64,000 bases of DNA from Polyangiaceae bacterium (GCA_016712345.1 JADJRH010000011.1:1736001-1800000); one strand, 5' to 3'; positions 10,701-17,705 are shown, numbered from the stretch's first letter. The notes: generated by a model not told the origin, from the letters alone. Numbers and translations: made by a program.

Positions 10701-11991
10701 CGTAAGAAAAGTTGACTCGCCTCTTCTTGAGGGTCGGCACCGCATCATTTCGAGTATAAACAATATCCGCCGGGTAGAGGTACCCATCTTTGGCGGTGTA
10801 TGAATAGGTCATGTAGTTGCCGTTGCGATCTTCGAGCTTGTTTATCGCCCACGTTCGCGCGGGGAGGTAAGGCCCAAAAAGTCCACGGGAATCAGCGGTG
10901 TTTCCGTAGTATGCTTTCTGTCCCGACTTGTTGCGTACCCTGAAGTAGAGCGGGTTTGCCTCAACATTGCCCGTGTACGCAATGACCTCACTAAACGACT
11001 CGTTTTCGGTTCTATAATGAGTCTCCGAGGATGACTGCCATATCTTGATGAGCCTCTGACCGTCGAGGCAAAACGCATTGCCAATTGTTTTTATAGGTTC
11101 GATAGTGGCGTCTTGGCTCGATTTTTTAGGGCATCTTTCAATGGCTGAAAGGCCGCCGAGCGCCCACCCGCTACCGAGTGGTCCGTTTCCACCGCCGCTC
11201 TTGTATACAAGCGAAATGGCGGGTTCCACTTCACGAGTGCCAGGGGGAACCTCCAAGGGTATGGAGTACACCGATGACCCGTGCGCATCGACCGTGAACT
11301 GAGCCCCAAGACTGCCCACGGGTACGGTGGGTGCGAGCGCGGTTGACCCGCTTGACCCTTGGCTCGCCGAAAAAACCTTTACTTCGGCGAGCTGGAGGTA
11401 GCGGGTGGTGTTGTTGGCGTTGAGTTGAATTTTGACATATCGACCGTTTCGCCCAATATCGAACACCGTTTTTTGGCCGGCCGTTCCAGCGTAGTCCCAT
11501 GCCTCCCAGTTGACATCGTCGTCGGACACGAGGACTTTAAAGTTGGAAAGCCTTTCGGAGCAACAATCGGTGCGATTGTAGAGTTCAACGGTCCCAAGGT
11601 ATTGGACCAGGCCGAGGTCCACTTTCCACCAGGGCGATGCTTCGCCCAGGGTGTGACTGACCGAACCGTCACCCCACTGGCCCGAGGTGTTTCCGTCAAC
11701 CGCTTTGGACGCGGCCGCCACGGCGCTGTGCGTGGTTGATTGGGTAGCCGGTTTGCCCTGGGCGATGTTGACTTGACCGATCTCGTCGGTTGACTCCGCG
11801 AGGTCTTCCCAGTCTTCGGCCTCGCTCTCGGTGTCGTTGTGTACGCTGCACGCCGGAACAACGAGGGTGCCTAGGAGCCCCAGAAATAGCGCTGCTTGCC
11901 GCAGTCGCCGGCCGGAGCGATCCGGTTGGGGCTCTGTACTGTGTACTCTACCTGAGTTTGTACTTCTTGTATGAGCGGGGAGTTTAAACAT
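4783..11991 (-). CDS. Giant RHS-repeat / SpvB-type lipoprotein
   Basis: The 2,402-residue product starts at ATG 11991 with AAGGAG 7 bases upstream. In order it has a basic leader and hydrophobic stretch ending at a lipobox-like LVVPAC (about residue 48), a discoidin-like sugar-binding domain (QGKPATQSTTHSAVAAASKA), an SpvB-like beta-propeller start (AISLVYKSGGGNGPLGSGWA), repeated FG-GAP/VCBS motifs (GDYNGDGKTDFIRR and at least six relatives), many RHS/YD repeats and an RHS core (FNARYYDPLTGRFMSPDAQL). Gly-rich hydrophobic segments follow the core (about 2145-2290), then a polar tail. RHS shells encapsulate toxins in known systems. No recognisable toxin fold or separate immunity gene follows, so the effector nature is unproven. 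A second pair of hydrophobic segments with a lipobox-like LSAC (Cys2019) lies just before the core. Confidence 0.9.
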   Translation of the reverse strand: MFKLPAHTRSTNSGRVHSTEPQPDRSGRRLRQAALFLGLLGTLVVPACSVHNDTESEAEDWEDLAESTDEIGQVNIAQGKPATQSTTHSAVAAASKAVDGNTSGQWGDGSVSHTLGEASPWWKVDLGLVQYLGTVELYNRTDCCSERLSNFKVLVSDDDVNWEAWDYAGTAGQKTVFDIGRNGRYVKIQLNANNTTRYLQLAEVKVFSASQGSSGSTALAPTVPVGSLGAQFTVDAHGSSVYSIPLEVPPGTREVEPAISLVYKSGGGNGPLGSGWALGGLSAIERCPKKSSQDATIEPIKTIGNAFCLDGQRLIKIWQSSSETHYRTENESFSEVIAYTGNVEANPLYFRVRNKSGQKAYYGNTADSRGLFGPYLPARTWAINKLEDRNGNYMTYSYTAKDGYLYPADIVYTRNDAVPTLKKRRVNFSYETRPDAEWRYVDGNKLSLYYRLNSVKTYIENSTSGESLVRDYRITYTTSPLTGRSTVQTVKECDGANVCLPATQFEYFSAKGESFISVEPQRWDADEPNSADPRYDYQGRMHSSGAEIVPGDYNGDGKTDFIRREVGQWAWNAANNFEVYLSSGNGRFTIITPDVPYDRLNGNYTVLHPTDVNGDGFTDFFRQERSDWGADLSETFDTYISNGNGTFTLKTTPHNLLDFNSGYYVYTGDFNGDGRAEFIAQPHGAFADDWYGKCRLRTYRSTYGPFDSGELQDIYKELPVDGTNWFGCLMNADDGSHLILGDYNGDGITDFLRQEHTDWDDDSSHQIQIYFADSALNFSMLEPHKFVANNWDQVQYDLKSDGGSRIIPGDFNGDGITDFIRQEHGGWATDNNETFRVYFSDGRAGVEVVSPVGSEYQYELRGDFAEILPIDFNGDGRTDFLRRPAVNATLGYLGTPAAVYVSRGDGTFEKIVPNGPLASWFQTSLYGSSARVFPGDYNGDGKTDLIRQKLGGDLAGLSIFQVLFAQGDGPVDHLKKVTNGLNGTLTVQYAPLTDSSVYTKGGTAGLPASLYPFTDVQNGKYVVKSYQSANGWGSTINLNYKYAQAVTAQFGEGFLGFGAITAENTTTGTATTTEYHQEISPLSGSVKSRTVKKLGGSDYVKTDYTYQVSNTTNSSVIQFVRPTKEEVLHVEGANSYKTVSEFEYDEFGNLTILHQRGLENTTADDVDTCTSYSRDTAGWYLNTPLYTRVAKSCTMVNNTCNCTNVLQLVDRYYNWANMNLLEVYQYDDRYNTWPRTVFTYDEVGNVLTRFAGTHNTGTTDTNTYDPVYKTFLIKQITTGGTLSQEATYSVDPRFGVVVSQTDASGNTNATRLDGLGRVVQKSRTSPSGQVVPVLGVTRGMEDDGAYQEIHSRRDWNTDSWEWQREYIDEQGRVWRTKKQQPSPQPAVVTEKFYDGFGEVWKESLPHKDTEWATYQTFTRDWLGRVIESKDALGTISRMVHAIDTGACTGCTYKTITTEAWNTPKARSWTRHVDMTGAPRLQIDPEGHESAFGYDLLGRRTSVADAGGTTTTVYDSLNRVTSVTSPDRGTLSNDYDFPGRLAKTVEGNGKTTNYSYDDLGRVTQKSIVSGETTTFAYDSPTQQNAMGRLSEVTVTPYGANTPSSKNTFGYTPDGAIATNVVTIDSSVYTIQSSYDPQGRLQTLTYPDGKVLTRTFAVGGNLAQLKVGNEVYADYATYTPRGQIQQVAYKNGVTSTFSYDGAGRLSGLLTERNATANQAKITFQNYVYAWDPLYQLTQLTNGVNPDRSQTFTYSPAGNLTGATGIYGNVTYGYDAAGNLTTKEGQTYTYSGHRVTWVNNNAVLYDGSGNRTQMYKSGATFGYTYGPENRLLSASKNGVLKNTFAYDFTGERVKKVDVAVETINGVPKDRITHYVTPAFEVTFLPNGNRVVTNYVLGPAGRVAAISDEIPPSGAALMDFEYLERAGKVYTASTLAGVFASAVHRAGVWSTHRRAPPVVWLFAALGTLVFAWIIAGRLAPTFAKRTASVARAIFLPQPTAFARKNPVYAWLTPLVAAAFLSACGPQNHPTESIGEAEQALTPGANGAGNPVEGTFFFHQNHIGSSSLVTDAAGWVVASAEYKPYGEVIDLPGDGTDMFRSKFGGKEWDSDSQLYYFNARYYDPLTGRFMSPDAQLLGGDSRSPTAVNPYAYGNNSPMVYTDPSGQLFWFIVIGVIVGAYMGAAAANGTMDASKWNWTSWKTWTGLLVGGLIGGIGGAAGGVINGIGGIVVESIITSVGINGLKFMNDDYTPEQFGKDVGIDIAVGLGAGGLGMAAGKLITKGASKVAKELSEEAARQLGKNVDLMATTSLNLGLAFAMNNDFSDRGTQAHQIDTGLYNHISRRSPISNRWQAPNAPETINANAVNGLLRQLSESLLTSTGADAQPGRAMSHFRSKRPKKQAADNLL

Positions 11992-12115
11992 GCTCGCTCT
12001 CCTTGAAATTCACACACTAAGAGCGCCAGTGGGGTACGCACCATCGGTGGAGTTTGAGAGCGACCTGGAAAAAGTTTGAGTGCCCTTGCTCGGTTCTACT
12101 CCCTGTAAAAATAAA

Positions 12116-12178
12116 GGGTTACAGTCTGTAACCCCCGTGCGCAATCTGTACACCCCGGGTGCGCAGTTTGTAACCCCC
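12116..12178. promoter_or_regulatory. Three tandem TGTA-CCCC operator-like repeats
   Basis: Three related units end in TGTAACCCCC, TGTACACCCC and TGTAACCCCC at 12136, 12156 and 12178, so they repeat about every 20-22 bases. Units two and three share GTGCGCA followed by T-TGTA. The first unit is also a hairpin or operator: GGGTTACA, three bases, TGTAACCC (12116-12134). The array lies in the divergent gap between the RHS gene and a response regulator. Helical phasing fits tandem protein binding; the binding protein is unknown. Confidence 0.5.
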
Positions 12179-12252
12179 TTTTACCAACATTCTGAAATGC
12201 CGCCGAAGAGAGTATTGAGCGACAGGCGAAATTTGATTATGAAACCGAGACG

Positions 12253-12408
12253 ATGCTTCGGTTGACCACCTTGGACCTGTTCTACCCGTGGCGCCTACGC
12301 GAAGCGATACCTGCCGAAGAGGCGCGTGCGGCGCTGTTGCGAGATCCGCCGAACAGCGTAAAAACCGCTCGGAAGCGTGAGCGGCGGCGCATTTCGCGAG
12401 GAGTCTAA
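12253..12408 (+). CDS. Small basic ORF upstream of response regulator
   Basis: This 51-codon frame starts MLRLTTLDLFYPWRLREAIP and ends in a very basic tail (KTARKRERRRISRGV). Its stop is 3 bases before the ATG of the response regulator and GAGGAG lies at its end, so translational coupling is possible. The frame is closed upstream by TGA, so it is not an obvious continuation of a larger gene. I recognise no family. It could be a genuine small protein, a remnant of a DNA-binding protein, or a chance frame; its compact fit to the downstream gene is the main argument for it. Confidence 0.35.
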   Translation: MLRLTTLDLFYPWRLREAIPAEEARAALLRDPPNSVKTARKRERRRISRGV

Positions 12409-12411
12409 CCG

Positions 12412-13044
12412 ATGATTCGAATTTTTATCGCCGATGATCATCCCATTGTTCGAAAGGGCATTCGTGACCTGATTGAGCAGGACCCGGAGCTTTGTATTGT
12501 GGGTGAAGCTTCGGATGGTAGAGCGACCCTCAATGCTCCGGGGCGTGAAAATTGGGATTTGTTGATTTTGGATTTGTCGCTCCCCAAAGTGTCGGGAACC
12601 GAAGTGTTGCGTCGCCTTCGTGAAGAGCTGCCAAACCTTCGAATTGTGATCTTGTCCATGTATCCTGAAGACCAATACGGCCTTCGACTTGTGCAGCTGG
12701 GCGCGTCGGCCTACCTATCCAAAGAGCTTGACCCGGTTGAGCTTCTCCGGGCAATTCGTGTTGTTGCCGCGGGGGGAACGTACCTGACACGCAATATCGC
12801 CGAACAAATGCGCCGCGGAAGTTCGGCGCCTCCCGAGTCACCTCCCCATGCGAGTTTGAGCGCCCGCGAACATCAGGTGTTTACCCTGCTGTTTCAGGGG
12901 CGCGGCGTGTCCGATATTGCGGCTGAGTTGAATTTGTCGGTGAGCACGGTGTCAAACCATGTAGCCAAAGTAAAAGAAAAGCTGAATGCAAAAACAATTG
13001 GGGAGATTGTTGCGTACGCCCACCGAGCCGGGTTGGTTGGTTGA
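12412..13044 (+). CDS. NarL/FixJ-type response regulator (orphan)
   Basis: This 210-residue two-domain regulator has a receiver with the acidic pair Asp8-Asp9, phospho-acceptor Asp54 (LLILDLSLPKVSG) and Lys104 (YLSKELDP). A LuxR-type helix-turn-helix occupies about residues 145-205 (LSAREHQVFTLLFQGRG, AAELNLSVSTVSNHVAKVK). A phosphorylated form would be expected to dimerise and bind DNA as a transcription factor. No histidine kinase is encoded nearby, so it is an orphan whose partner lies elsewhere. The tandem repeats at 12116-12178 are a natural candidate target for autoregulation or for control of the divergent RHS gene. Confidence 0.93.
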   Translation: MIRIFIADDHPIVRKGIRDLIEQDPELCIVGEASDGRATLNAPGRENWDLLILDLSLPKVSGTEVLRRLREELPNLRIVILSMYPEDQYGLRLVQLGASAYLSKELDPVELLRAIRVVAAGGTYLTRNIAEQMRRGSSAPPESPPHASLSAREHQVFTLLFQGRGVSDIAAELNLSVSTVSNHVAKVKEKLNAKTIGEIVAYAHRAGLVG

Positions 13045-13130
13045 CGCGCGTTGAAACTTCAGCTCCGCTGCTAACGTTGATGTCGGGAAGGGGCAATGGC
13101 ACAAGGTGAGAAAACGGCGAGAAACGGACT

Positions 13131-13142
13131 GCTCACGTGAGC
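13131..13142. repeat. 12-base perfect palindrome between convergent genes
   Basis: GCTCACGTGAGC is a perfect palindrome between the response regulator (plus strand) and a lipoprotein (minus strand). It could be part of a terminator or a protein site, but no T-run follows on either strand. Confidence 0.3.
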
Positions 13143-13166
13143 GGGCCCTTGCACAGTGGGAAGGTG

Positions 13167-13721
13167 TCACTGGTAGTTCCAGTTGCAGATTCCCTCTGGT
13201 GTACACTCAAAGCCGTTTGCGCCGGGGCAGTCACATGTGCTGAAGAGGCCGATGTCGCACTGGAGTTCACCGGCTTCGGTGATTAATTGATAAAAGTAGG
13301 TTGTGTCGGCGTCGAGCCGAGCTACCCAATCACGCGTGCACCCGCAGCTTGTGCCTTGCAAGACCTGTCCACACTGATCGTTGGATGTGCAGCTGCGAAT
13401 GGCCTTGGTTTCAGCCGCGAAGTCTGCAATCAGGTCGTCACAGTTGGTATGGTTGGGTTTGGTGGTGGTGCCTGTGCCGGTTGTGGTAGACGCGCCGGTG
13501 GAGCCGCTTGAGGTGGAAGTGGAGCCGCCGGTGCCGCCGCCGACTCCACCGCTTCCTGTGGTGGTATTGCCGCCGGCACCTGAGCCGCCCGACGAGGTGC
13601 TGCTTGTAGAGCTTGTAGAGTTTGTGGAGCCCGCCGTTCCACCGGAGCCGCCGCCCGTTTCAGAGTCACAGGCGGTGAGGAGAATCGCAGGGAGAAGCCA
13701 AAAAAGGGATAGGTATTTCAT
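13167..13721 (-). CDS. Cys-rich lipoprotein with Gly/Ser/Thr linker
   Basis: The 184-residue product starts at ATG 13721 (MKYLSLFWLLPAILLTACDS), a classic lipoprotein signal with lipobox LTAC; the 11 residues upstream in the open frame do not fit a signal peptide. A low-complexity stretch of Gly, Ser and Thr (about residues 22-90) leads to a C-terminal domain with many cysteines (CTSNDQCGQVLQGTSCGC, CDIGLFSTCDCPGANGFEC), likely disulfide-bonded in the envelope. The layout is common among myxobacterial surface lipoproteins, but I know no function for this domain. It converges with the response regulator and is followed by no clear partner gene. Confidence 0.85.
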   Translation of the reverse strand: MKYLSLFWLLPAILLTACDSETGGGSGGTAGSTNSTSSTSSTSSGGSGAGGNTTTGSGGVGGGTGGSTSTSSGSTGASTTTGTGTTTKPNHTNCDDLIADFAAETKAIRSCTSNDQCGQVLQGTSCGCTRDWVARLDADTTYFYQLITEAGELQCDIGLFSTCDCPGANGFECTPEGICNWNYQ

Positions 13722-13753
13722 GTGGTAACTATACCACGCGGGCGCGTTGCGCA

Positions 13754-14158
13754 TTATTTTTTTTTGGCCCGTGGGGAGCGCCCGGCGGCGGATGCGGGAG
13801 CTTTCGCAGTGCTGTTAAACAAAGCATAACTTTCAGCCATCCACTTTTCTACCCATTCGGGCTCGATTGGTTTACTCAATGGTAAGGGTAGGGTAACCCA
13901 TCCTCCCGCGCCGGCCCGAATGGATTCAGGGTGGGCGGCGGCAAGCCCCGAAGCCTCAGTGAGTGACGCACTCAACTTGAACATGAGCTGGGTAGGCCGG
14001 AGAAAAGCGAACGCTTTGCCTTTGACCTTGAACGTGGCACTTTCTACCTTTGTACCTTTGCAGGCGACGTTTTCTTCAACTCCGTCAAACGACTTGGCGA
14101 GGGTTTGAAGATGGGCGAAAAAGGCTTCGGGGTTGGGGGCGGCTGTTCTGCGGGCCAT
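13754..14158 (-). CDS. Small MmcQ/YjbR-like protein
   Basis: This 134-residue cytosolic protein starts MARRTAAPNPEAFFAHLQ at ATG 14158. A longer open frame exists upstream but has no start context. The pattern VACKGTKVESATFKVKGKAF followed by LRPTQLMFKLSAS and a W-V-T-L-P-L segment resembles MmcQ/YjbR-type proteins, a compact alpha/beta fold of mostly unknown function. The last residues are Lys/Arg-rich (AAGRSPRAKKK). It is transcribed divergently from the barrel-like gene at 14358. The family call rests on pattern memory and is moderate. Confidence 0.68.
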   Translation of the reverse strand: MARRTAAPNPEAFFAHLQTLAKSFDGVEENVACKGTKVESATFKVKGKAFAFLRPTQLMFKLSASLTEASGLAAAHPESIRAGAGGWVTLPLPLSKPIEPEWVEKWMAESYALFNSTAKAPASAAGRSPRAKKK

Positions 14159-14357
14159 GGGGGAAGGTTGCACGATACAGGGGAGGGAGAACAAGCCAAA
14201 TTCGGCAGAGTTGTTAAAGATCGTGGAGAGAAATGATTTACGCAGGTGCGGTGGATAACGGCTTCGCACTTCGCGTGTCGAAAGGTTGACGGGTGGGTAG
14301 GTGAGCCGGAATTTGACGGTATAAAGGCGCGGCTTGGGCCGTGCAATACAGGGTGGC

Positions 14358-14939
14358 ATGCGAAAAATCCCGCCTAGGATTGTTGGTTCGTTGGTAGGGT
14401 TTGTGGCTTTGCTCGGTGCGTCATCGGCGTTTGCAGAACCCTGTGAAAAGGAAGACAACGCCGAGCGATGTGACGAGTATGAAACGTACGCGATGCCGGG
14501 TGGACAGTTTATGTTCTACAAACCGTCCGGCATTGCGTCGCCTTACCTTGGAGGTGGCTTTCGGTTGGATATCGTGCGTTGGTCGCACCATAATGAGGAC
14601 TTTGGCCCGGGAGAGGGGAGTTTGTACTTTCAGGCGTCGCTGCTTCAGAGCAAAAGTTCTGAGCATTTAATGGGCATTTATGAAGGTGGGCTCAATCTCT
14701 CGTTTGAGCGCAATCCAAAGCGCCGATACTTGATTCCGTATTTTGGTTTTTCTACAGGCGGCATGTTTGCCGACGATCTACCCAAGGGCGGGTTCTTCCA
14801 GCCGAACCTTGGTATACAGTTGTATTCACATCCCAACGTGGTGGCCGACGTGCAGGGTGGGTACATGTTCCCAACCGACGCTGTGGACAAGTTGCACGGC
14901 TTTCGAGCGCAGGCGTCCATTCGATTCCACGCGTGGTGA
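14358..14939 (+). CDS. Secreted protein, possible outer-membrane barrel
   Basis: The 193-residue product starts at ATG 14358, with AGGGTGG just upstream, and reads MRKIPPRIVGSLVGFVALLG with a signal peptidase I site after SSAFA. The mature part alternates aromatic and polar residues in strand-like pieces (GGQFMFYKPSGIASPYLGGG, GEGSLYFQASLLQ, RYLIPYFGFSTGGMF, VVADVQGGYMFPT) and ends in RFHAW, compatible with a small eight-strand outer-membrane barrel with an aromatic C-terminus. No conserved catalytic residues are evident. Its function is unknown. The downstream GTPase gene begins about 75 bases later on the same strand and could be cotranscribed. Confidence 0.75.
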   Translation: MRKIPPRIVGSLVGFVALLGASSAFAEPCEKEDNAERCDEYETYAMPGGQFMFYKPSGIASPYLGGGFRLDIVRWSHHNEDFGPGEGSLYFQASLLQSKSSEHLMGIYEGGLNLSFERNPKRRYLIPYFGFSTGGMFADDLPKGGFFQPNLGIQLYSHPNVVADVQGGYMFPTDAVDKLHGFRAQASIRFHAW

Positions 14940-15014
14940 TGCTCGGAAGGCAAAACAACGGGTCGCTTGTTTTCGGGGCTTGATCGCGGCGCGTTGAAAG
15001 CGGACCGTGGGCGC

Positions 15015-17564
15015 ATGCCGAGCCTTGTTGAAGGGCTTTCTCGATTTGTCGGTCGCGTGGAGATCTTGGCGTTGGGCCTCGACGACAAGCGGCGCACCGC
15101 GGAAGCGGCGCTTGCGCGCGGCCGCCCGCTCGAAGCGCGGGAGGCGGCGCGCGACATCCTCAAAGAAGTTCCCGATTCGCTCGTGGGCCTCGCTCTGTGG
15201 GCCGATTCGGCGGAGGAGGCTTGGCTCGATCACGAGGTGGTGCCGGCGCTCGCGGAGCTGTCGGAGCGATTGCCGTTTCGAGCGGATATTTGGCTGCGTC
15301 TCGGGCGCACGGGGCTTCGAACGGGATACGCGGAGGCGCGAGCGGCGCTGGAGCGAGCGTCCGTTTCAACGGACGATCGCGACAGCGCGCGCGAAGCGCT
15401 TCTTTTGCTTTGCGATCTCGATCTGGGTCAAGGCGATCCGGCGCGCGCTCGGCATTGGCTGGATCGAGTGCCGGTGTTGCTGACCGGCGTGGATCCGCAG
15501 GTCATGCTGCGACGCGCGGAATTGGCGCTGGCCTTCGGCGATGTGGAAGCGGCGCGCGACGCGGTGCAGAAGTTGGGAGAGCCGTCGCCTCTCGACGGGC
15601 GTGCCGCGCTGCTTGTCGGCCGCGTTGCGTACACATCGGGCGATCATGCTGCGGCGTTTGATCCGGCGCTGCGAGCGTTTCTGCTCGAAACGCCGGGCTC
15701 GACGGAGCTGCTGACGGCGATTGTTTCGGGGCTCACGGACGTTGTGCTTGTGGATCGGGCGCGCGAAATGGTGCGCGCGCTGGGAGTGCTCGAAAGGCCG
15801 GCGTGGGCAGCGGCATTTGCCTTTGCCGAGGGGCGAAAAAACGATGCGCGCGAAGCGCTGCTCCGAGCGACAGCGGAAGGAGATCGGGGCGCGGCCGAAG
15901 CGCTGTTGCGCATGGGCGTTGAGACGCGGGATTTGGCGGCGCTGACAGCGGTGTTGAACCAAAACCCAGCGCTTGTTTCGCCGGAATTGTCGCGCCTTGT
16001 GGAAGCAGAGCGACTGGGTCGCGACGGCAAGGTGGACGACGCGCTTTCGATGCTGGCAACGGTGACAGGCGACGCGTCGAGCTGGGCGCACGAGATCGCA
16101 TCGCACGTTGCGGCGTTGTGGGTTCCGAGAGTGGAGGCGAACGCCACGGCCGACGGTGTGCGCGAAGCCGACTGGGCGAATGTGTTGCGTACACTTCGCG
16201 GGCTGTCGCGCGACTTGGACCGCATCGACATTTTGGGAAAGCTTGAAGCGCTGGCCGTGGAGCGCGAACGGCCGCTTCGTGTGGCGATTGTGGGTGAGTT
16301 TAACGCGGGGAAGAGCACGTTTATCAACGCGCTTTTGGGTGAAGACGTGGCGCCGACGGGAGTGCTTCCCACAACGGCGACGCTTCATTGGGTGGCGTGG
16401 GCACCGGACGCGTTTGCGCGCGTGGTCATGCCGGGCGCGCCGGATCGGGTGGTGAGTCATGCCGCGTTGAAAGCCACGTTGAAGACGTTGGAAGGGGAGG
16501 GGAAAAAAGCGGATCGGGTGTTTATTTACGCGCCGATTGAGAGGCTCAAGCGCATTGAGATTTTGGATACGCCGGGGTTTAACGCGCCGGATCCGGATCA
16601 CATCGCGGCGGCGCGTCAGGCGTTTGATGAGGCGCATCTGGCGATTTGGCTTTTGGATGCGACGATGCCTTTTAAAGACTCGGAGCGGCGGATTTTGAAC
16701 GAGATCGCTTCGCTCGGGGTGCCGATTCAGTTGCTTGCAAACAAGGCGGATCGATTGAGTGCGGAGGCGCGCGAAAAGGTGATCGATCACGTTCGCGAGG
16801 GGCTCGGCGAGACGGGACTTTCGTCATACGACGAACCTTTGTTGCTCTCGGCGCGGCTCGCGTTGAAAGGGCAGTTGGGCGACGCGGAAGCGCTGGCTCA
16901 ATCGGGCTGGCCGGCGGTGGAAACGCTTCTTTCGGAGCGCATTGTGGATAGGGCGGTGGCGCTGCGCGAGCGCGCGCTCCGAAGGCGCGCGCTCGCGTGC
17001 GCCACCGCCCTTGTGGAGACGGCGGATCAGCGAGCGGCGGCCGGGCGCGAGCGTGCGCGTGCGGTCCGCGAAGCCGCGGACCGCACGCGCACGCTCGCAG
17101 CCCGGCTGCGCGCGGAGCGGGTTTCGATTGCTAAGTCGATCGACAAGGCGATCGAGGGCGCACGTCGGCAGCTTGCTGCCGACGTGCGCCCTCTCGCCGC
17201 CTTGTCGGGCGATCGGCGCAATGCGGAAGCGTCGCGATCGTATGTGGAGGAGCGATTTGTGGCGCGGCTCGCCGAGCCGATTGTTCGGGAGATCGTGGCG
17301 ATTTTGTGGGCGGAGGGCGACGAGAAGCCGCCGCTTTATCGCCCGTCGCTGGCGGTGCGCGCTGTGCTTTTTGGAGCCGCGGCGGCGCACGAAGCGCCGG
17401 CAACGCTCGTGGATGAGTCGCTTGTGCCGATCATGGATGCGGCGGTGGTGGCGTTTTCGGTGGCCCTCGCGGAGCAAACGGCCGAAGAGCCGCCGCCGTC
17501 GCCTCACTCGGCGATGGAGTTGCGCGCGCGAGCATTGAAACAAGCGCTTTCGAGCGGGGCTTAA
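15015..17564 (+). CDS. TPR-containing dynamin-like GTPase
   Basis: The N-terminal half (about residues 30-400) consists of helical TPR-like repeats rich in Ala, Leu and Arg. A dynamin-type G domain follows with P-loop GEFNAGKST, switch region GVLPTTAT, DTPG and NKAD. The C-terminal part is an Arg/Ala-rich coiled coil (RERALRRRALACATALVET) with hydrophobic segments. Such proteins bind GTP and remodel or bridge membranes in bacteria; the TPR part would add protein contacts. The frame also opens 48 bases upstream at TTG 14967, but ATG 15015 (MPSLVEGLSRFVGR) is the natural start, giving 849 residues. The coiled-coil coding region carries three long inverted repeats, described separately. No second dynamin-like gene adjoins it, unlike many bacterial pairs. 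Confidence 0.85.
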   Translation: MPSLVEGLSRFVGRVEILALGLDDKRRTAEAALARGRPLEAREAARDILKEVPDSLVGLALWADSAEEAWLDHEVVPALAELSERLPFRADIWLRLGRTGLRTGYAEARAALERASVSTDDRDSAREALLLLCDLDLGQGDPARARHWLDRVPVLLTGVDPQVMLRRAELALAFGDVEAARDAVQKLGEPSPLDGRAALLVGRVAYTSGDHAAAFDPALRAFLLETPGSTELLTAIVSGLTDVVLVDRAREMVRALGVLERPAWAAAFAFAEGRKNDAREALLRATAEGDRGAAEALLRMGVETRDLAALTAVLNQNPALVSPELSRLVEAERLGRDGKVDDALSMLATVTGDASSWAHEIASHVAALWVPRVEANATADGVREADWANVLRTLRGLSRDLDRIDILGKLEALAVERERPLRVAIVGEFNAGKSTFINALLGEDVAPTGVLPTTATLHWVAWAPDAFARVVMPGAPDRVVSHAALKATLKTLEGEGKKADRVFIYAPIERLKRIEILDTPGFNAPDPDHIAAARQAFDEAHLAIWLLDATMPFKDSERRILNEIASLGVPIQLLANKADRLSAEAREKVIDHVREGLGETGLSSYDEPLLLSARLALKGQLGDAEALAQSGWPAVETLLSERIVDRAVALRERALRRRALACATALVETADQRAAAGRERARAVREAADRTRTLAARLRAERVSIAKSIDKAIEGARRQLAADVRPLAALSGDRRNAEASRSYVEERFVARLAEPIVREIVAILWAEGDEKPPLYRPSLAVRAVLFGAAAAHEAPATLVDESLVPIMDAAVVAFSVALAEQTAEEPPPSPHSAMELRARALKQALSSGA
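16951..17010. repeat. Intragenic inverted repeat 1
   Basis: The left arm 16951-16977 pairs with 16985-17010 across a 7-base loop. Stems of 12 and 13 base pairs are separated by a 2/1 internal mismatch. It lies inside the GTPase coding sequence, in the coiled-coil region. Confidence 0.85.
17040..17106. repeat. Intragenic inverted repeat 2 (24 bp perfect core)
   Basis: Bases 17047-17070 are perfectly complementary to 17075-17098 across a 4-base loop (AAGC). With one bulged A at 17099 the pairing continues for 7 more pairs (17040-17046 with 17100-17106), giving 31 pairs in total. Confidence 0.9.
17141..17207. repeat. Intragenic inverted repeat 3
   Basis: The inner arms 17154-17172 and 17175-17193 are perfectly complementary over 19 bases with a 2-base centre. 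The outer arms 17141-17150 and 17198-17207 add 10 perfect pairs beyond a 3/4 internal loop. Confidence 0.9.
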
Positions 17565-17625
17565 TCAAGCGATTACATGCAAACGGCGCCGACCCCGGTG
17601 CGCCGTACGAAGTAGGCGCACGCCC

Positions 17626-17705
17626 GCGCGCCGTTATGGCCCCACGCCAAAAGTTTGAGGGCACGCGAAGGGAGTGAGGCAGTGGGTGTGGGGCCGTAGG
17701 CGCGC
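17626..17705. repeat. Imperfect hairpin in repeat-rich intergenic region
   Basis: The gap 17565-17782 holds no gene. GCGCGCC and GGCCCCAC on the left (17626-17632, 17638-17645) pair with GTGGGGCC and GGCGCGC on the right (17688-17695, 17699-17705). Short GTAGGCGC-like direct repeats recur at about 17612, 17697 and 17722. It may be a transcript end, a structured RNA or a repetitive intergenic element; nothing here decides between these. Confidence 0.45.

Noticed and set aside
12180..12266. Short frame starting at ATG 12198
   Set aside because: It gives only about 22 codons and overlaps the better supported frame that couples to the response regulator.
13410..13720. Plus-strand Val/Pro-rich open frames opposite the lipoprotein linker
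   Set aside because: They are the antisense reading of a Gly/Ser/Thr low-complexity linker and have no independent support.
15366..16790. Long minus-strand open frame of 474 codons inside the GTPase gene
   Set aside because: It is Arg/His-rich shadow sequence of a high-GC gene, with no domain and poor start context; the plus-strand GTPase motifs are decisive.
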